Below, piece after piece: positions 1 to 9,599 of a DNA stretch of 45,170 nucleotides. Under the pieces are notes generated by a model, which did no database searches, was not told the origin of the DNA, and saw only the letters and a program-made list of their open reading frames with translations. The stretch is from assembly GCA_001275005.1 (NCBI GenBank), contig JWZX01003301.1, positions 1-45,170 of the forward strand, given 5' to 3'. The DNA comes from Chrysochromulina tobinii. Its lineage: Eukaryota > Haptophyta > Prymnesiales > Chrysochromulinaceae. A program made the position numbers and the translations under genes. Position 1 is the first letter of the stretch, and the number at the start of each line of letters is the position of its first letter.

Positions 1-60
1 GGGGGGTGGTGGGGGTGGTGGGGGTGGTGGGGGTGGCGGGGGTGCGGGTGCGCCAGCGCC
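1..60 (+). repeat. 9-bp GGT/GGG minisatellite at the window edge
   Basis: About five imperfect copies of ggtggtggg lie in frame with the UBA-WW coding sequence and encode a glycine run. The repeat continues to the left edge, so its full length is unknown. On the G-rich strand it could form G-quadruplex structure, which is inference. Confidence 0.8.
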
Positions 61-625
61 GGTGGTGGCGGCGCCGGTGGCGGCGCCGGCGCCGGCTCCG
101 TCGGTGGTGAGCGTACCAGATCTCCTCCAGATGGGCTTCTCTTTTGAGAGCGTGCACGCGGCGCTCACGGCGAGCGGCGGCAACATCACCGCGGCGCAGG
201 AGCTCCTTCTTGAGGCCGCCGTCGAGCCGTCGCCGCCGTTTCTGACGACGGCGCAGCAGCCGCTGCCGACGACGACGGCAGCGACACCCATAAGCGCGAT
301 GCCGTCGCCTATGCAATCTCCCACAGCGCCGCAGCCGGCCGCAGCCACACTCATGGGTGCGGCACCCTTTGGCCTCGGGCCGTTGCCACAGGGATGGCAT
401 GCGTGCACCGACCCGACGTACAACCGACCATACTGGTTCAACACACTGACGCGGCAGAGCACGTGGTCTGACCCTCGAGTCAGCGCGGCACAAATGCTGC
501 CACCAGCGGTGGCGCAGGTCCAAGCTCGACAGCAGGCGTCAGCGGCGGCGGCGGCGCGACTGCCGATGGATCCAAACCGCGGTGCCAGTGCCAGTGGGCC
601 GCCGCTCGTGCTCGATCCTGACTGA
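2..625 (+). CDS. UBA + WW domain protein, 5' end outside the window
   Basis: The frame is open to the left edge and has no ATG before the conserved part, so this is the 3' portion of a longer gene. The first 60 bases are a GGT/GGG repeat read as poly-Gly, followed by an Ala/Pro-rich stretch. Next comes a UBA-like helix bundle at about 110-210 (LLQMGFSFESVHAALTASGG, then NITAAQELL), the usual ubiquitin-binding fold. A WW domain lies near 390-475 (LPQGWHA, then RPYWFNTLTRQSTWSDPR) with both Trp residues and the closing Pro, so it should bind proline-rich partners. The rest is low-complexity Ala/Gln/Pro. The combination suggests an adaptor that links ubiquitinated cargo to a PPxY-type partner. 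That role is inference; the two domains are seen. The protein ends at a TGA at 623-625. Confidence 0.75.
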   Translation, partial: GGGGGGGGGGGGGGAGAPAPVVAAPVAAPAPAPSVVSVPDLLQMGFSFESVHAALTASGGNITAAQELLLEAAVEPSPPFLTTAQQPLPTTTAATPISAMPSPMQSPTAPQPAAATLMGAAPFGLGPLPQGWHACTDPTYNRPYWFNTLTRQSTWSDPRVSAAQMLPPAVAQVQARQQASAAAAARLPMDPNRGASASGPPLVLDPD

Positions 626-927
626 ATAGCTTGAATTGCGCGGCCTGTCGTGTGAAGTCTTAGTTTGGTCATGCACAGTCGATCATTGGCGTGGTGTCTA
701 CTGTCTCCGCTCGAGCAGTTTACCATTGACTGTGAAGTATCGGAGGCCCAAGCTTAGGATGTCCTTGGCGCTCGTGTTTCCTGTTCGCAAGAAGATCCCC
801 CCGAGAGGGGGTGGCGCACTTGTCGGTGTCGCCGACAACACTTATCAAGTTTAGCAACTCATCAGAGAATGCGACGCGGGAACGCCGACGGACTCGAGCA
901 GCCGACGCGCAGGCAGGACACAGACAC
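626..927. other. Intergenic stretch between two plus-strand genes
   Basis: Roughly 300 bases between the UBA-WW stop and the first ATG of the aminotransferase. The aminotransferase frame is open from a GTG at 811, so some of this could be 5' coding sequence if an upstream exon exists. I see no promoter motif I can defend. Confidence 0.4.
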
Positions 928-2382
928 ATGCGCCCAGGACGATGCGACGCCGTGCGAGCGGCGACGCGCCGTCTGTCGACGATGCACAGCGCGCTTGTTG
1001 ACACTGTGCCTCTGCGGCCGACGCTGAACAACTCGAAGCTCAGTAGATGCAGCCTGCCGCTGTCCAAGCTGCCACCGCTCAGTGCGGAGGAGAATAGGGC
1101 ACTTCGAGAGCGCTACCTGTCTCCTGCGCTCAAGATGCACTACGCCGATTCGGTAGCAGGGCCCATCAAGGTTGCCTCTGCCCAGGGCCAGTACATCTTC
1201 GATTCTGACGGTAACCGCTACCTCGACTGCGTCAACAATGTTTGCCACGTGGGTCACTGCCATCCCCGCGTGGTGCAGGCGGCCGCGCAGCAGCTTGCCA
1301 TGATCAATACAAACTCGCGCTACATGCACGACAATGTCGTACGGCTGGCGCAGCGGCTGGCAGATTCCATGCCCGGCCCGCTCGAAGTGTGCATCTTCGT
1401 CAACAGCGGCTCGGAGGCCAACGACCTCGCGCTGCGCCTTGCTCGCAACTATGGCCAGCGCGACGTGTACTGCGTCGACCAGGCATACCATGGGCATACG
1501 GCGGCAACGCTCGCCATCTCGCCCTACTCCAAGTACGGCCCGGTCGATCTGCCCAGTGACACGGTCAAGCTCATGCTGCCAGATCACTATCGGCTGGGCG
1601 TCTCCGCCGAGCGGATGACTGAGCTGTGCGTCGCCGAGTTCGAGTGGCTCCTTTCGAGCCGCGAGACGCCGCCGGCCGCGTTCATCGTCGAGAGCCTCAT
1701 CTGCTGCGGCGGCCAGGTGGTTCTACCGCCGGGCTACCTGCGCCAGATGCATGCGCTCGTGCGCCAGCACGGTGGCCTCGCAATTGCGGACGAGGTGCAG
1801 GTGGGCTTCGGCCGCGTTGGCGACCACATGTGGGGCTTCGAGGCGCACGACGCGACGCCCGACATCGTGACGCTCGGCAAGCCGTTTGGGAACGGATTCC
1901 CGCTTTCCGCCGTCGTCACCACTCGCGCGGTCGCCGATGCCTCCCGGGACGTGGAGTACTTCAACACCTTTGGCGGTAATCCAGTCGCTTGCGCCGTCGG
2001 GCTCGAAGTGATGCAGGTGATCGCCGATGAGGGGCTGCGCGAGAACGCGCGCGACACGGGCCGGTACACGCGCACGCTCGTGGCCAACCTGGCGGCGAAG
2101 CACGCGAGCATTGGCGACGTGCGCGGGATGGGCCTCCTCTTCGGGTGTGAATTCGTCATCGATCGGAGCACACGCGAACCCAATGCGCGTCTGGCGGACC
2201 ACTGCATGCAGTGGATGCGTGCAGAGCGGCAGGTGCTCGTCTCGACGGATGGGCCGCACCGCAACGTCATCAAGATGAAGCCACCCCTCTGTTTCACACC
2301 CGAGAATGGTGAGACTCTCGCCGCGGCCATCGACGATGCACTCACCGCCTACGCGTCTGGAATAGACTATTCACGTCGATGA
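928..2382 (+). CDS. ETNPPL: Ethanolamine-phosphate phospho-lyase-like class III aminotransferase
   Basis: A PLP-dependent fold-type I enzyme of the AGXT2L1/ETNPPL branch. That family splits phosphoethanolamine into acetaldehyde, ammonia and phosphate. Sequence signs are the N-terminal YLDCVNNVCHVGHCHP block, NTNSRYMHDN, FVNSGSEANDLALRLAR (cofactor phosphate contact) and DQAYHGHTAATLAISPY. The cofactor Asp lies in ADEVQVGFGRVG, and the Schiff-base Lys is encoded at 1879-1881 in TLGKPFGNGFP. GHCHP and NTNSRY are close to the animal ETNPPL pattern, which is why I prefer it to ornithine or acetyl-ornithine aminotransferases. The alternative is AGXT2-like activity. Two ATGs are possible, 928 and 982. 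Either leaves a 50-70 residue leader before the conserved core, perhaps a targeting peptide. The length (466-484 aa) is normal for the family. Confidence 0.87.
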   Translation: MRPGRCDAVRAATRRLSTMHSALVDTVPLRPTLNNSKLSRCSLPLSKLPPLSAEENRALRERYLSPALKMHYADSVAGPIKVASAQGQYIFDSDGNRYLDCVNNVCHVGHCHPRVVQAAAQQLAMINTNSRYMHDNVVRLAQRLADSMPGPLEVCIFVNSGSEANDLALRLARNYGQRDVYCVDQAYHGHTAATLAISPYSKYGPVDLPSDTVKLMLPDHYRLGVSAERMTELCVAEFEWLLSSRETPPAAFIVESLICCGGQVVLPPGYLRQMHALVRQHGGLAIADEVQVGFGRVGDHMWGFEAHDATPDIVTLGKPFGNGFPLSAVVTTRAVADASRDVEYFNTFGGNPVACAVGLEVMQVIADEGLRENARDTGRYTRTLVANLAAKHASIGDVRGMGLLFGCEFVIDRSTREPNARLADHCMQWMRAERQVLVSTDGPHRNVIKMKPPLCFTPENGETLAAAIDDALTAYASGIDYSRR

Positions 2383-4187
2383 TGCCTGGTGCTCTCGCGC
2401 GCGTGACACAGCCGCCACTAAACACTCTACAGCAAGGACGCGCATTCAAACACGCTGTTGGCGAGTCTCATCGTGCATGTGTGCCCACAGAGAGTGGAGT
2501 AGTGAGACATTTTGGTCCGCCACCGGTACAGGTACTGTAACCATCCGCCCGCGGAGCTCGCCGTGCGACAGGCGATCAGGCCACGCGAGGATGGTCCACC
2601 GTTTTCCGCTTGCCGGAGAGCGAGAAAAGTGGCCGGCCAACTAAATGCCAACTTTATGCCAATAGGCCATTTATCGAATGCGTGTGCCATAGCCCCCGCG
2701 GCCGACCAATGGTCGGGTCGCCACTGCCAACCGCAAAAAAGCCATAGCCCGCGGCCATCTGATCTAACCGCTCGTTTCCAGCGCCCAGCGGCCGTCTACT
2801 CTCGACCTCGCTATAGTCCTCTGTACCCTGGTACAGTCAACAGTGAGCCCGGGGCCGGGCGTTCAGGGTTCAGCTAAGGATACCGCGCGTCACTGACCGC
2901 GCGTGCACACACACCCACACCCTTGCACACTGCACCGTACAGTGCAGGGTGGTACCGACACTACTTCTCGAGCTGCAGACACAGCCAAGTCGCTCTGAAA
3001 TATACACCTTTTTACAGGAGGTCGAGGTGTATTCGGTACGGCATGTCATAGTACTATGTAGAGACTTCGGCTCCAGAGAGAGTATTATTAGCTCCGCGCG
3101 GCTCCGGAATGCGGCTCCGGAATATGGAGCTGAGCGCGGATAGGAGTTCATCAAGGCACGACAAGGGAGAACTTGTCGGCTCAGATGATAAGCTGTGCCA
3201 CATAGCGGTGCGCATTGCATCGCTGCTCAGCATGCGACCGGCCTTGTTTGAGTCCGCCATGCTGGAGGTGGGTGACCTGCAATGGTTCGGCGCATGCGGT
3301 CAGAGCCGCATGAACAAGGCGATGAGCTTTGGAGCTTATGCGCGGGGAATAACTCACCTGTGGCACAGGTGCTCACGACTATCGTGGCACTGGTTTGAGT
3401 TCATGAGCAGCACGTGCCGTGCAAGGATCTGACTTTGCTCGGGCTTCATGATGAGCGTAAGCATCAACATTAGATCACTCGACTTCATGGTGATCACTGT
3501 TCCATATGAAAGGCCAATCGAGTGCATGCGGCCCGCATAGTCTTGTGGCATCTTGAGCGAGTCGCAGAGCTCTTCCAATTCGCGGTGCATCGAACGTGGA
3601 CGTCCGCACGGTGACGCGCAGATCGCGATTTTTAGTAACCTTCCGAAATTGAAATGAACGTTTTAACAATTTGCCAAATCGGGTTCGCCATGTATGGATC
3701 CGCGAGATCCGCGAGACCCGACTTTGATGGAATCGCGTGTGGAGCATCGGAATTATGCCAGATGGTCAGGTGCTGGTCAGGGTGGGCCAAGGGGTGTTCA
3801 AGTTCAAGTTACTACATAAACAAGAAAACAACAGACAACCTAACGGAAGCCTGTCGAATGTGCTCTCGAGGCTAGCAGTGGTGGTGAGAGTCGACGGAGA
3901 TGAACTTGAACTTGAACTTGAAGGGGTGGGCCCGAGTTCCTCAATACTCTACTAGCCCTTGTTCTAGGCTACATGTATTATGTAGTGTGTAGGGCTAGAG
4001 GGCTAGGAAGTACAGGCGGGTCCGACGCGTCGTCGCCCTCCGACCCTCTGGTCGCGCCGTGGGGGACAGCGCGAGGCCTCTGGTGAGAAGAGCACGTAAG
4101 TGCTGTCGATGTGTGCGACGTGTGAACGCCCACGGGGGCGCGCGCGCGCCGCGAAAAGCGCGAAAAAGTGAAGACCTCTCTTTCGTG
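2383..4187. other. 1.8-kb region with no convincing gene
   Basis: Contains only short, weak frames apart from the minus-strand candidate at 3354-3590. It becomes less GC-rich after about 2990, unlike the flanks. It holds several GGTAC-centred palindromic words (2524, 2953, 3035) and a short hexamer repeat, gaacttgaacttgaacttgaa-like, near 3903-3922. It may be UTR plus decayed sequence. Confidence 0.45.
3354..3590 (-). pseudogene. Possible gene fragment with a SAM-like helical pattern
   Basis: A 78-residue ATG-started frame in a GC-poorer patch. It reads unlike the Arg/Ala-rich shadow frames elsewhere, with LCDSLKMPQDYAGRMHSIGL, then a Ser-Asp-Leu step and LMLTLIMKPEQSQILARH. The spacing of a Leu-rich helix, a Pro-Gln-Asp-Tyr turn and a C-terminal helix resembles a sterile-alpha-motif unit. 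I cannot confirm that by eye. No continuation is visible on either side, so it is either a relic exon, a small gene or chance. Confidence 0.25.
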
Positions 4188-4901
4188 ATGCTTGGACGTG
4201 CTCGACACCTTTGCGAAGTTCCGGCAGCGACGACCATAGCCCGAGCAACTCGGCAATGGATCCAGCAATTTGTCATTCGCGAGCGTCTCTGCCCATTTGC
4301 TGCCGCAAGCGACATTCAAGTCATCGTTGATACATTCTCCCAAGACGCCAACTGGCAAATAAACGCCGCCATCGATGCTGATCGCAGGATCATGCTAGAA
4401 GGCTTGGATCGTGCCCAGTCCGAAGTCGAGCGTTTACTTACTGACCGGGTGTTCTCTTCACCCACTGCCAATCTGTTCCTTGTGTGGCCTTATGGGTTGG
4501 CCGACATGAACACCTTTCTGCCATTTGCCTCTGCTGTGATTGCGCATGCGGACCTAGCCAGCGGCACTGGCGGACCCGAAGATGCTACGAAGCCCGCGAC
4601 CGCGTTTCCGTTTCATCCCTTCATGGGCCGGGAGAGTGCTGCCGGTGGACCCACGCTCCGGCATGCGCTGCGGCAGAAAGGTGTCGACGCCATCAACGAC
4701 TTCCGTTTCGTCTCTCCATATCCTATGCTGCACGTCATACCGCGCGCCGAGTTGCACAAATCGAGGGAGCAGCTCGGGAGCCGTGCCAAGAGTGGTGGCT
4801 TGCACTTGCTCGACCGAAATCTGAAGCGCATGCGAGACGCGTCGGATGAAGATCGGCAGCGGTGGGAGGCTCTTTTAGACCGCTGCCGCGCTGTCCACTA
4901 G
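4188..4901 (+). CDS. DUF1415 family protein
   Basis: A 237-residue protein of the DUF1415 family, found in bacteria, algae and plants and of unknown biochemical function. The conserved features are WIQQFVIRERLCPFA near the N terminus (a Cys-Pro-Phe signature), LFLVWPYGLADMNTFLPF, AFPFHPFMG and the diagnostic SPYPMLHVIPRAEL towards the C terminus. The frame is open from a GTG at 4059, but the first ATG is 4188, 19 residues ahead of the conserved block, so I start there. The Arg-rich sequence upstream could be UTR or an extended transit peptide. It converges with the GUCD1-like gene on the other strand. Confidence 0.8.
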   Translation: MLGRARHLCEVPAATTIARATRQWIQQFVIRERLCPFAAASDIQVIVDTFSQDANWQINAAIDADRRIMLEGLDRAQSEVERLLTDRVFSSPTANLFLVWPYGLADMNTFLPFASAVIAHADLASGTGGPEDATKPATAFPFHPFMGRESAAGGPTLRHALRQKGVDAINDFRFVSPYPMLHVIPRAELHKSREQLGSRAKSGGLHLLDRNLKRMRDASDEDRQRWEALLDRCRAVH

Positions 4902-5232
4902 ACTAAGACTTTCCGCGCACATCAAGCTGTATCACGTTTGACTGTAGAACCCACTAAGTTGCGTAGTCGCAGACCAGCAGAGTCGGGTGTAGGTTCATCA
5001 AGTTCACTATTGACTCTTGCATAAATAGTTATAGTTTACATTGTGCTGCCGGCGTGTGGGTGTGCGACTGGGGTCTTTGGCGTCGCCTCCGGTCCGGTCC
5101 GAGAGGCGACAAGTGAGTCGCGTCGCTAACAGTAACTCTGTCGTCGCGAACGCTCTCCACTAGGACTTCTGCATCCCGCATGAGAGGCACATAATAGTCA
5201 CCCCGCGTCGGCGATGATGTTGCAGTGGCGGT
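4902..5232. other. Convergent 3' intergenic region
   Basis: Tail-to-tail spacer between the DUF1415 gene (plus) and the GUCD1-like gene (minus). It is somewhat AT-richer around 5015-5045 (cataaatagttatag), as expected for 3' UTR and polyadenylation sequence. No gene or repeat seen. Confidence 0.5.
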
Positions 5233-6186
5233 TTAGCTGTCACTCAAATCGACGGTTCCGCACACCCTCACAATCTTCGGAGGCGAATCTTTCGGAGGCG
5301 GCTTTGGTGGTGACTGATAGACGTTGATGAGGATCATGTCCTGATCGGTGCCCGGGCTCACGCGCGCTGCCTCGAGCGAGTCCGCGTGCACAAAAGTGCG
5401 CTCGTCGTTGCGTGCGGGGTCGTTGACGACAAAGCCGCCTCGCTCGTCATCAAGACCGGTCACCAGAACGTAGTGGCCCATGAAGCCCTCGCTTTCGCCG
5501 CCGCTGCCACTGCTGCCATCATCTGCGAAGCCGCTGACCACCCGGCGGTGTATTTTGGTGACGTCGACGAGCATTATGACAATGGTCTCTTCCGCGCGCA
5601 TCAGGTTCCACAGCTCCGTCGCGCTCAAGGTACGCTCCAGCACGACCACGCCCTCCACCGCCGCCGCTGAGAAGAGCCGGCTAACTCGTCGCGAGTCTGC
5701 GGCGAGCGAGTCGTTGTAAAAGGCACTGCCCTCGTACGTGCTTGCGTCCATGGAGGCCTTCGCGGTGAGGAATTCGCACTCGACGCCGTACTCAGTGAGA
5801 AGGTACGCGAGGTCGATGCTCCACACCGAAGTCGACGCGAGCCTCTGAATCAGGTCCTCATTGCTCGGCGTGTGCCCGAGCGCCCCAAGCGCCATCTGCG
5901 TGCACGCGAGCCCACAGTCCCACGTGGTCTCCTGCTTCTTCTTCGCCACGTGCAGCCCGCTCGGCGCGCCGTACCCAACTGTGTAGCCTTCCTTCTCCAC
6001 CTCATCATCCGTCCACACGTCGTGGCCTTGCTTGCGAAGCTTGGCGACGCGCAACTTGATTTTGCGCAGCTCCGACTTCGATATGACTCTCAGATCGCCC
6101 GCAGCCGGGGCCGTCTGCTCCGCGGAGTCGGCAGCCGCTGAGGCACTCGGAGGAGACGTCAGAACGTTTACAGTCGGAGCGGCCAT
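5233..6186 (-). CDS. GUCD1: GUCD1-like protein (Guanylate_cyc_2 / C39-like fold)
   Basis: A 317-residue member of the family that includes human GUCD1 and the plant protein annotated as a guanylyl cyclase. The fold resembles C39 cysteine peptidases, and the true activity is debated. Diagnostic blocks are KKKQETTWDCGLACTQMALG (with the conserved Cys), SVWSIDLAYLLTEYGVECEF, GHYVLVTGLDDERGGFVVND (His and Asp of the C39-like site) and FVHADSLEAARVSPGTDQDM, followed by ILINVY. A frame continues 5' to 6258, but its first codon is GTG; the ATG at 6186 (MAAPTVNVL) gives an Ala-rich tail of some 60 residues before a basic helix. It is alone between two intergenic stretches. Confidence 0.85.
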   Translation of the reverse strand: MAAPTVNVLTSPPSASAAADSAEQTAPAAGDLRVISKSELRKIKLRVAKLRKQGHDVWTDDEVEKEGYTVGYGAPSGLHVAKKKQETTWDCGLACTQMALGALGHTPSNEDLIQRLASTSVWSIDLAYLLTEYGVECEFLTAKASMDASTYEGSAFYNDSLAADSRRVSRLFSAAAVEGVVVLERTLSATELWNLMRAEETIVIMLVDVTKIHRRVVSGFADDGSSGSGGESEGFMGHYVLVTGLDDERGGFVVNDPARNDERTFVHADSLEAARVSPGTDQDMILINVYQSPPKPPPKDSPPKIVRVCGTVDLSDS

Positions 6187-6895
6187 GTGAGTGGGGTCCG
6201 CTCCCAGTAGTTCAGCATGGTTCAGTACGTGTATCTCACACGTACCGGTACACTTCACACGTCACACTTAGTACTACACCATTGCATGTTCCCAGCACGG
6301 AGCTCGGAGGAGACTCAGGACACACGCTCTCCTTGAGGCACGTGTAGGCAGATCCCCATCGGCCCGCAACTCTCGACACGCACATACAGTATCTAGCGCG
6401 CGTGACACGCACGGCACACGCCGCACGCCCGGCCCGCCGCCTCGCTGCGTCCATCCCCGTTCGCGCACATCGCTCCCTCAGACGAGTGCCCTGCACACAC
6501 CCCTCGGATCCTCACCACATGCCGGCCTCACACGCACATGGACTCCAACACATGGACACTCCTGAGCGGCGCGCCCAGGACGGCGCCCGTCAGGATCTGA
6601 CGGCGCCCGCCCCGCGCATCCGCGGGGCCGTCGCGCCTCCTCCTCGACAAGTCCTCGCCCCACGCACCACGCCGTGGGAAAATCACCGCTATCGGCTCGC
6701 CAGAGGGCCGGGGGCTGCGCGCCGGTGCCCCTCTCTAGCGGCGCGGCCTCATAGCGCCAAACTCAACGCCCTCGGGGAAGCCCACCACGACGCGCGGGAC
6801 GCCACCGGGCAGCGTCGTGGTGGGCAGCCCGGGGCAGCGTCGCGCGGCAGGCCGCCCACCACGCGCCTCGCGCCGCGGCCTCGGCACGCGTGCGC
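6187..6895. other. Intergenic, no gene seen
   Basis: Very GC-rich and full of overlapping Arg/Pro/Ala frames in both directions, the appearance of non-coding GC-rich DNA. A palindromic cgtaccggtacac word sits at 6241-6254, about 55-70 bases upstream of the GUCD1-like ATG. It belongs to a set of CGGTAC words seen in several spacers. Confidence 0.5.
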
Positions 6896-7624
6896 TTACG
6901 AGCGCTTTGCCTTGCCCAGGCGCGGCTCGAGAGGCTCGTACGAGCCCGGGCCAGGCGTGTCCTGCGGAAGAAACGGCAGGGAGCGCTGAGGCGAGGTCGT
7001 CGAAAAGGCCGGCTTGATCTTGCTCGAGCGGAGGACGGCCTGCTGCGAGTCGAGGAGCAGCGTGCCCGACGTCTCCTCGTACGAGCCCGGCCCCACGCCA
7101 GGCTCAGTCATGCTCTGCTCCACACGGAAGCGGCCGCCCGCGCTCCGCAGCGACGCGCCCGAGTCGCGCTTGTTCGCGTACACGCTGGCCATGTTAGGCG
7201 AGTACGTGCCCGCGCCAGGCACGGGCGTGTCGTCCTTTGGCCGCTGCAGCGATCCCGAGCGGAACACGGAGATGTTGGGGTCAACCGCAGCGTACTGCTT
7301 CTTGGCCGACTCAGCTGCCTGGTAAGCGCCCGGACCCGGCGAGTCCTCGCCGTACAGCTGCATCGCCAGGTCGCGCGTCGACGTGGCCTGGAAGGGCTTC
7401 TGCGTCTTGTTGTGCGTGAACGACGACGTCGCCACGATGTCAGAGTTCATGTAAGGATCGTACGCGCCCGGGTCGCCCTGCTGCTCGAGCTCGAGGCCCT
7501 TCTTCATGCCATCCTTGAAGGCGGCGGTGGGTTTCCTATTGACCGGCTTCTTGCTGCGGCCGATCTCGTATTCGCCGAAGGCGACGGGCGCCCGAGGCTT
7601 GCTCCCTGTCATGACCACCGGCAT
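6896..7624 (-). CDS. Sperm-tail PG-rich (SHIPPO) repeat protein
   Basis: A 242-residue protein with at least four STPGR/SHIPPO repeats, recognisable as PGPGxY cores: DPGAYDPYM, DSPGPGAYQAAE, PVPGAGTYSPNM, GVGPGSYEE and a C-terminal DTPGPGSYEPLEPRLG. Proteins of this class (ODF3/CIMAP, STPG) bind along ciliary and flagellar microtubules, some of them inside the doublet lumen. The frame is open to an ATG at 7909, but those extra 95 residues cross a homopolymer and show no repeat, so MPVVMTGSKPRAP at 7624 is the likelier start. It lies directly downstream of IFT52 on the same strand. Clustering of two flagellar genes is notable but may be chance. Confidence 0.82.
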   Translation of the reverse strand: MPVVMTGSKPRAPVAFGEYEIGRSKKPVNRKPTAAFKDGMKKGLELEQQGDPGAYDPYMNSDIVATSSFTHNKTQKPFQATSTRDLAMQLYGEDSPGPGAYQAAESAKKQYAAVDPNISVFRSGSLQRPKDDTPVPGAGTYSPNMASVYANKRDSGASLRSAGGRFRVEQSMTEPGVGPGSYEETSGTLLLDSQQAVLRSSKIKPAFSTTSPQRSLPFLPQDTPGPGSYEPLEPRLGKAKRS

Positions 7625-7954
7625 GGTTGACGCGGGTGAAGAGCCTGTCCGCGGCGAAAAGCGCCTTTTGGCTTTGCTCGTTGTCAAGTTGGGAAACGTG
7701 TTGGTTTGGCGAAACCACTTTTCCAAAAAAAAACGGCGAAGTTTGAATCCAAAGCTCTTCGCGCACGAACACATGACGAACGCTCGAACGTAACGCGACG
7801 AGTGTGATATGTGATGAATGCACTGCGCTGGAGGCCGACGCGCTCGACATGGCGCTCCGTCGCCGATCGACGGCGACGCCCGACAAGCCACGTGCCTGGC
7901 CGGCGCCATGCATAGATGTGTCTAGGGCGCCGCCGACGCATATCTCGAGCTTGC
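7625..7954. other. Spacer between IFT52 and the PG-rich repeat gene
   Basis: Same-strand spacer of 330 bases containing a T9 run on the minus strand at about 7726-7734. It would be 5' coding sequence only if the upstream ATG at 7909 of the repeat gene were used. Confidence 0.45.
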
Positions 7955-9411
7955 TCAGGGCATGTTGTTGAGCTTCTTGAAGTGCGCCATAGCCTCTGGC
8001 TCGGAGTTGAGCTTCTTCCAAGCCGCGACCTGCTTGAAAATGTGCGCGAGCACGTGACGCGCCGTGCGGTTCTCCGGCCGGAGCACCTGGCTCACGCCGA
8101 GCAGGTCGCCCGCCTCCTTGATGAAGTACTCGAGGTCGTCATCATTGCACTTGTTGGTGAGGTGCGCGAGACGCACCTTTTCGGACGCGAACTGATCGTC
8201 GAGGTCGAACAAGTCGAGGGCAGGAGGCGGGGGCTCGCGCAACGAGGGCGGGAAGACGGCGGGTTGAAGCGGCGGTAGAGGGTGCTCAAACTGCGGCGGG
8301 ATGAGCGAGAGGGGCTCGTGCTTGACGTCGAGGGTCTCGTAGAGCTTCACAGCCTCCGGGATGAGAGAGGTGTCGAATTTGAACAGCGAGTCGTCGAAGA
8401 GCGTCGTGAAGTCCTTCGTGACCTCCTCTGTCTCCTCGAGACAGCAGCGCACCTGTGGGGAGGGGCAGAACGCCGTGGTGAGCACTTGCATGCCGTGAAC
8501 TCGACCTCCTCGAGACAGCAGCGTACCCGTTCCGCGAGGGCCTCTGAGTCAGGCAGCTGGTGGTACTCGGCCACGTCGGGGTCATCGGCGTCGATCGAGT
8601 CCATCGTGACGCCGCCGTCGTGTGTGAGCCAGCGCAAGAGCACATTCACCAGCTTCCCGTTCTCCTCCTTATCCACCCAGTCGTCCTGCAGCACGTATGA
8701 CGAGCCGAGCACACAAAGGCGGCCGCCACCCAGAGCGCCCGAGACGGCGCCCGAGCGCGCCCTCTCGCCACTCCAGAGCGCGCAGACAGGCCGGTTGAGC
8801 GGGAAGGCGAGCGGCCCCGAGGAGAGCACGGGGAAGGCGGGCTTCTGCACCGCCAGCGAGCAGCCGTACGGGTACACGAACGACAAGTTGGCCTGAGGCG
8901 ACGACTCAGAGATTGCTGGCGGCACCAGCGCACCTGTCGCGGCGGACGCCGCGCGCGGCCGCCTGCCAGAAGCGACGTTGATCTCACGGTTGAGGACGCC
9001 GTTGGCAATGTGCACCTCCTTCGGGTGCAGGTACTTGTAGTACACCGTGCGCACCACCGCGTCCTGGTTGAAGGCTATGCCGTATTCCTCGCAAAAGTAG
9101 TTGACATTGGTCGCAAACTTGCTCTCACCCTCCTCGCCGAGCGTGATGAAGATGGAGCCGCCCTCCTTCATGTACTCGTTCATCGCCTCAAACTCCGCCG
9201 CCGAGAACTTCTCGCGCGGCCCCACAATAGCAAAGACCGACGCCTCGCGCAGCACTGCAAGAGTAATCGCATCCTTGTTGACGGCGATTGTGAACTGGCT
9301 ACCCAGCTTCCGTCGGAGCCCCTTGAGCCCCTGGTTGGGGGTGAACAGCTCGCGCTTTGACACGTCGAACAGGATCGTCTTCTCCTGACGGCCCACAATG
9401 GGGGCAGCCAT
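7955..9411 (-). CDS. IFT52: Intraflagellar transport protein IFT52 (two exons)
   Basis: A core IFT-B subunit needed to build cilia and flagella. Exon 1 is 9411-8527 and exon 2 is 8452-7955, joined in phase 0 to give 460 residues (animal IFT52 is about 440). N-terminal GIFT domain signs are TILFDVSKRELFTPNQGLKG, VGPREKFSAAEFEAMNEYM, TLGEEGESKFATNVNYF, and VVRTVYYKYLHPKEV, then GVLNREI. The C-terminal part after the intron has EVTKDFTTLFDDSLFKFD, VKHEPLSLIPPQFEHPLP, LQPAVFPPSLREPPPPALDL and LTNKCNDDDLEYFIKEAGD, in the same order as animal IFT52. A roughly 25-residue Ala/Pro insertion follows GVLNREI. The start at MAAPIVG is 189 bp from the divergent ATG10-F-box-kelch gene. Confidence 0.95.
8453..8526 (-). 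other. IFT52 intron, 74 nt, with duplicated exon edge
   Basis: A GT-AG intron: donor CGG|GTACGC, acceptor CCCCACAG|GTGCGC. The first 21 nt of the intron (8506-8526) match the first 21 nt of exon 2 (8432-8452) at 20 of 21 positions. Removing it restores the family order ERVRCCLEETEEVTKDFTTL, so splicing here is well supported. Because of the repeat, an equivalent cut a few bases inside the repeats would give nearly the same protein. Confidence 0.85.
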
Positions 9412-9599
9412 CGCGCGTGCGTGCCGCGCGGCGCGCAAGCCGTTGGTCCTCTGTGCACCGCGACTGGCAGCTCGCGCGCCGAATTGAGCGGAATTTCCTT
9501 CGGCTGGGCTGGGGGTCTCGCACGATCGTGATCTTCCTGCCAAGACATGGTGTCCGGTTTTCACAGCTTCACCTATTTTACGTTGCCGCCCCCGCACTA
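9412..9599. promoter_or_regulatory. Divergent promoter region, IFT52 / ATG10-F-box-kelch
   Basis: 188 bases separate the two outward-facing start codons, so both promoters must lie here or overlap the 5' coding ends. I see no TATA-like box. Both frames stay open through parts of it, which is expected at this GC content. Confidence 0.4.

Noticed and set aside
862-1587. 241-codon minus-strand frame opposite the aminotransferase
   Set aside because: Overlaps the conserved PLP enzyme; composition typical of an antisense shadow.
6402-6989. 195-codon plus-strand frame in the GC-rich spacer
   Set aside because: Pro/Arg/Ala-only composition and overlap with the PG-rich repeat gene.
9357-9599. Upstream extension of the ATG10-F-box-kelch frame
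   Set aside because: It begins without an ATG and overlaps the IFT52 start on the other strand; ATG10 similarity begins after 9640.
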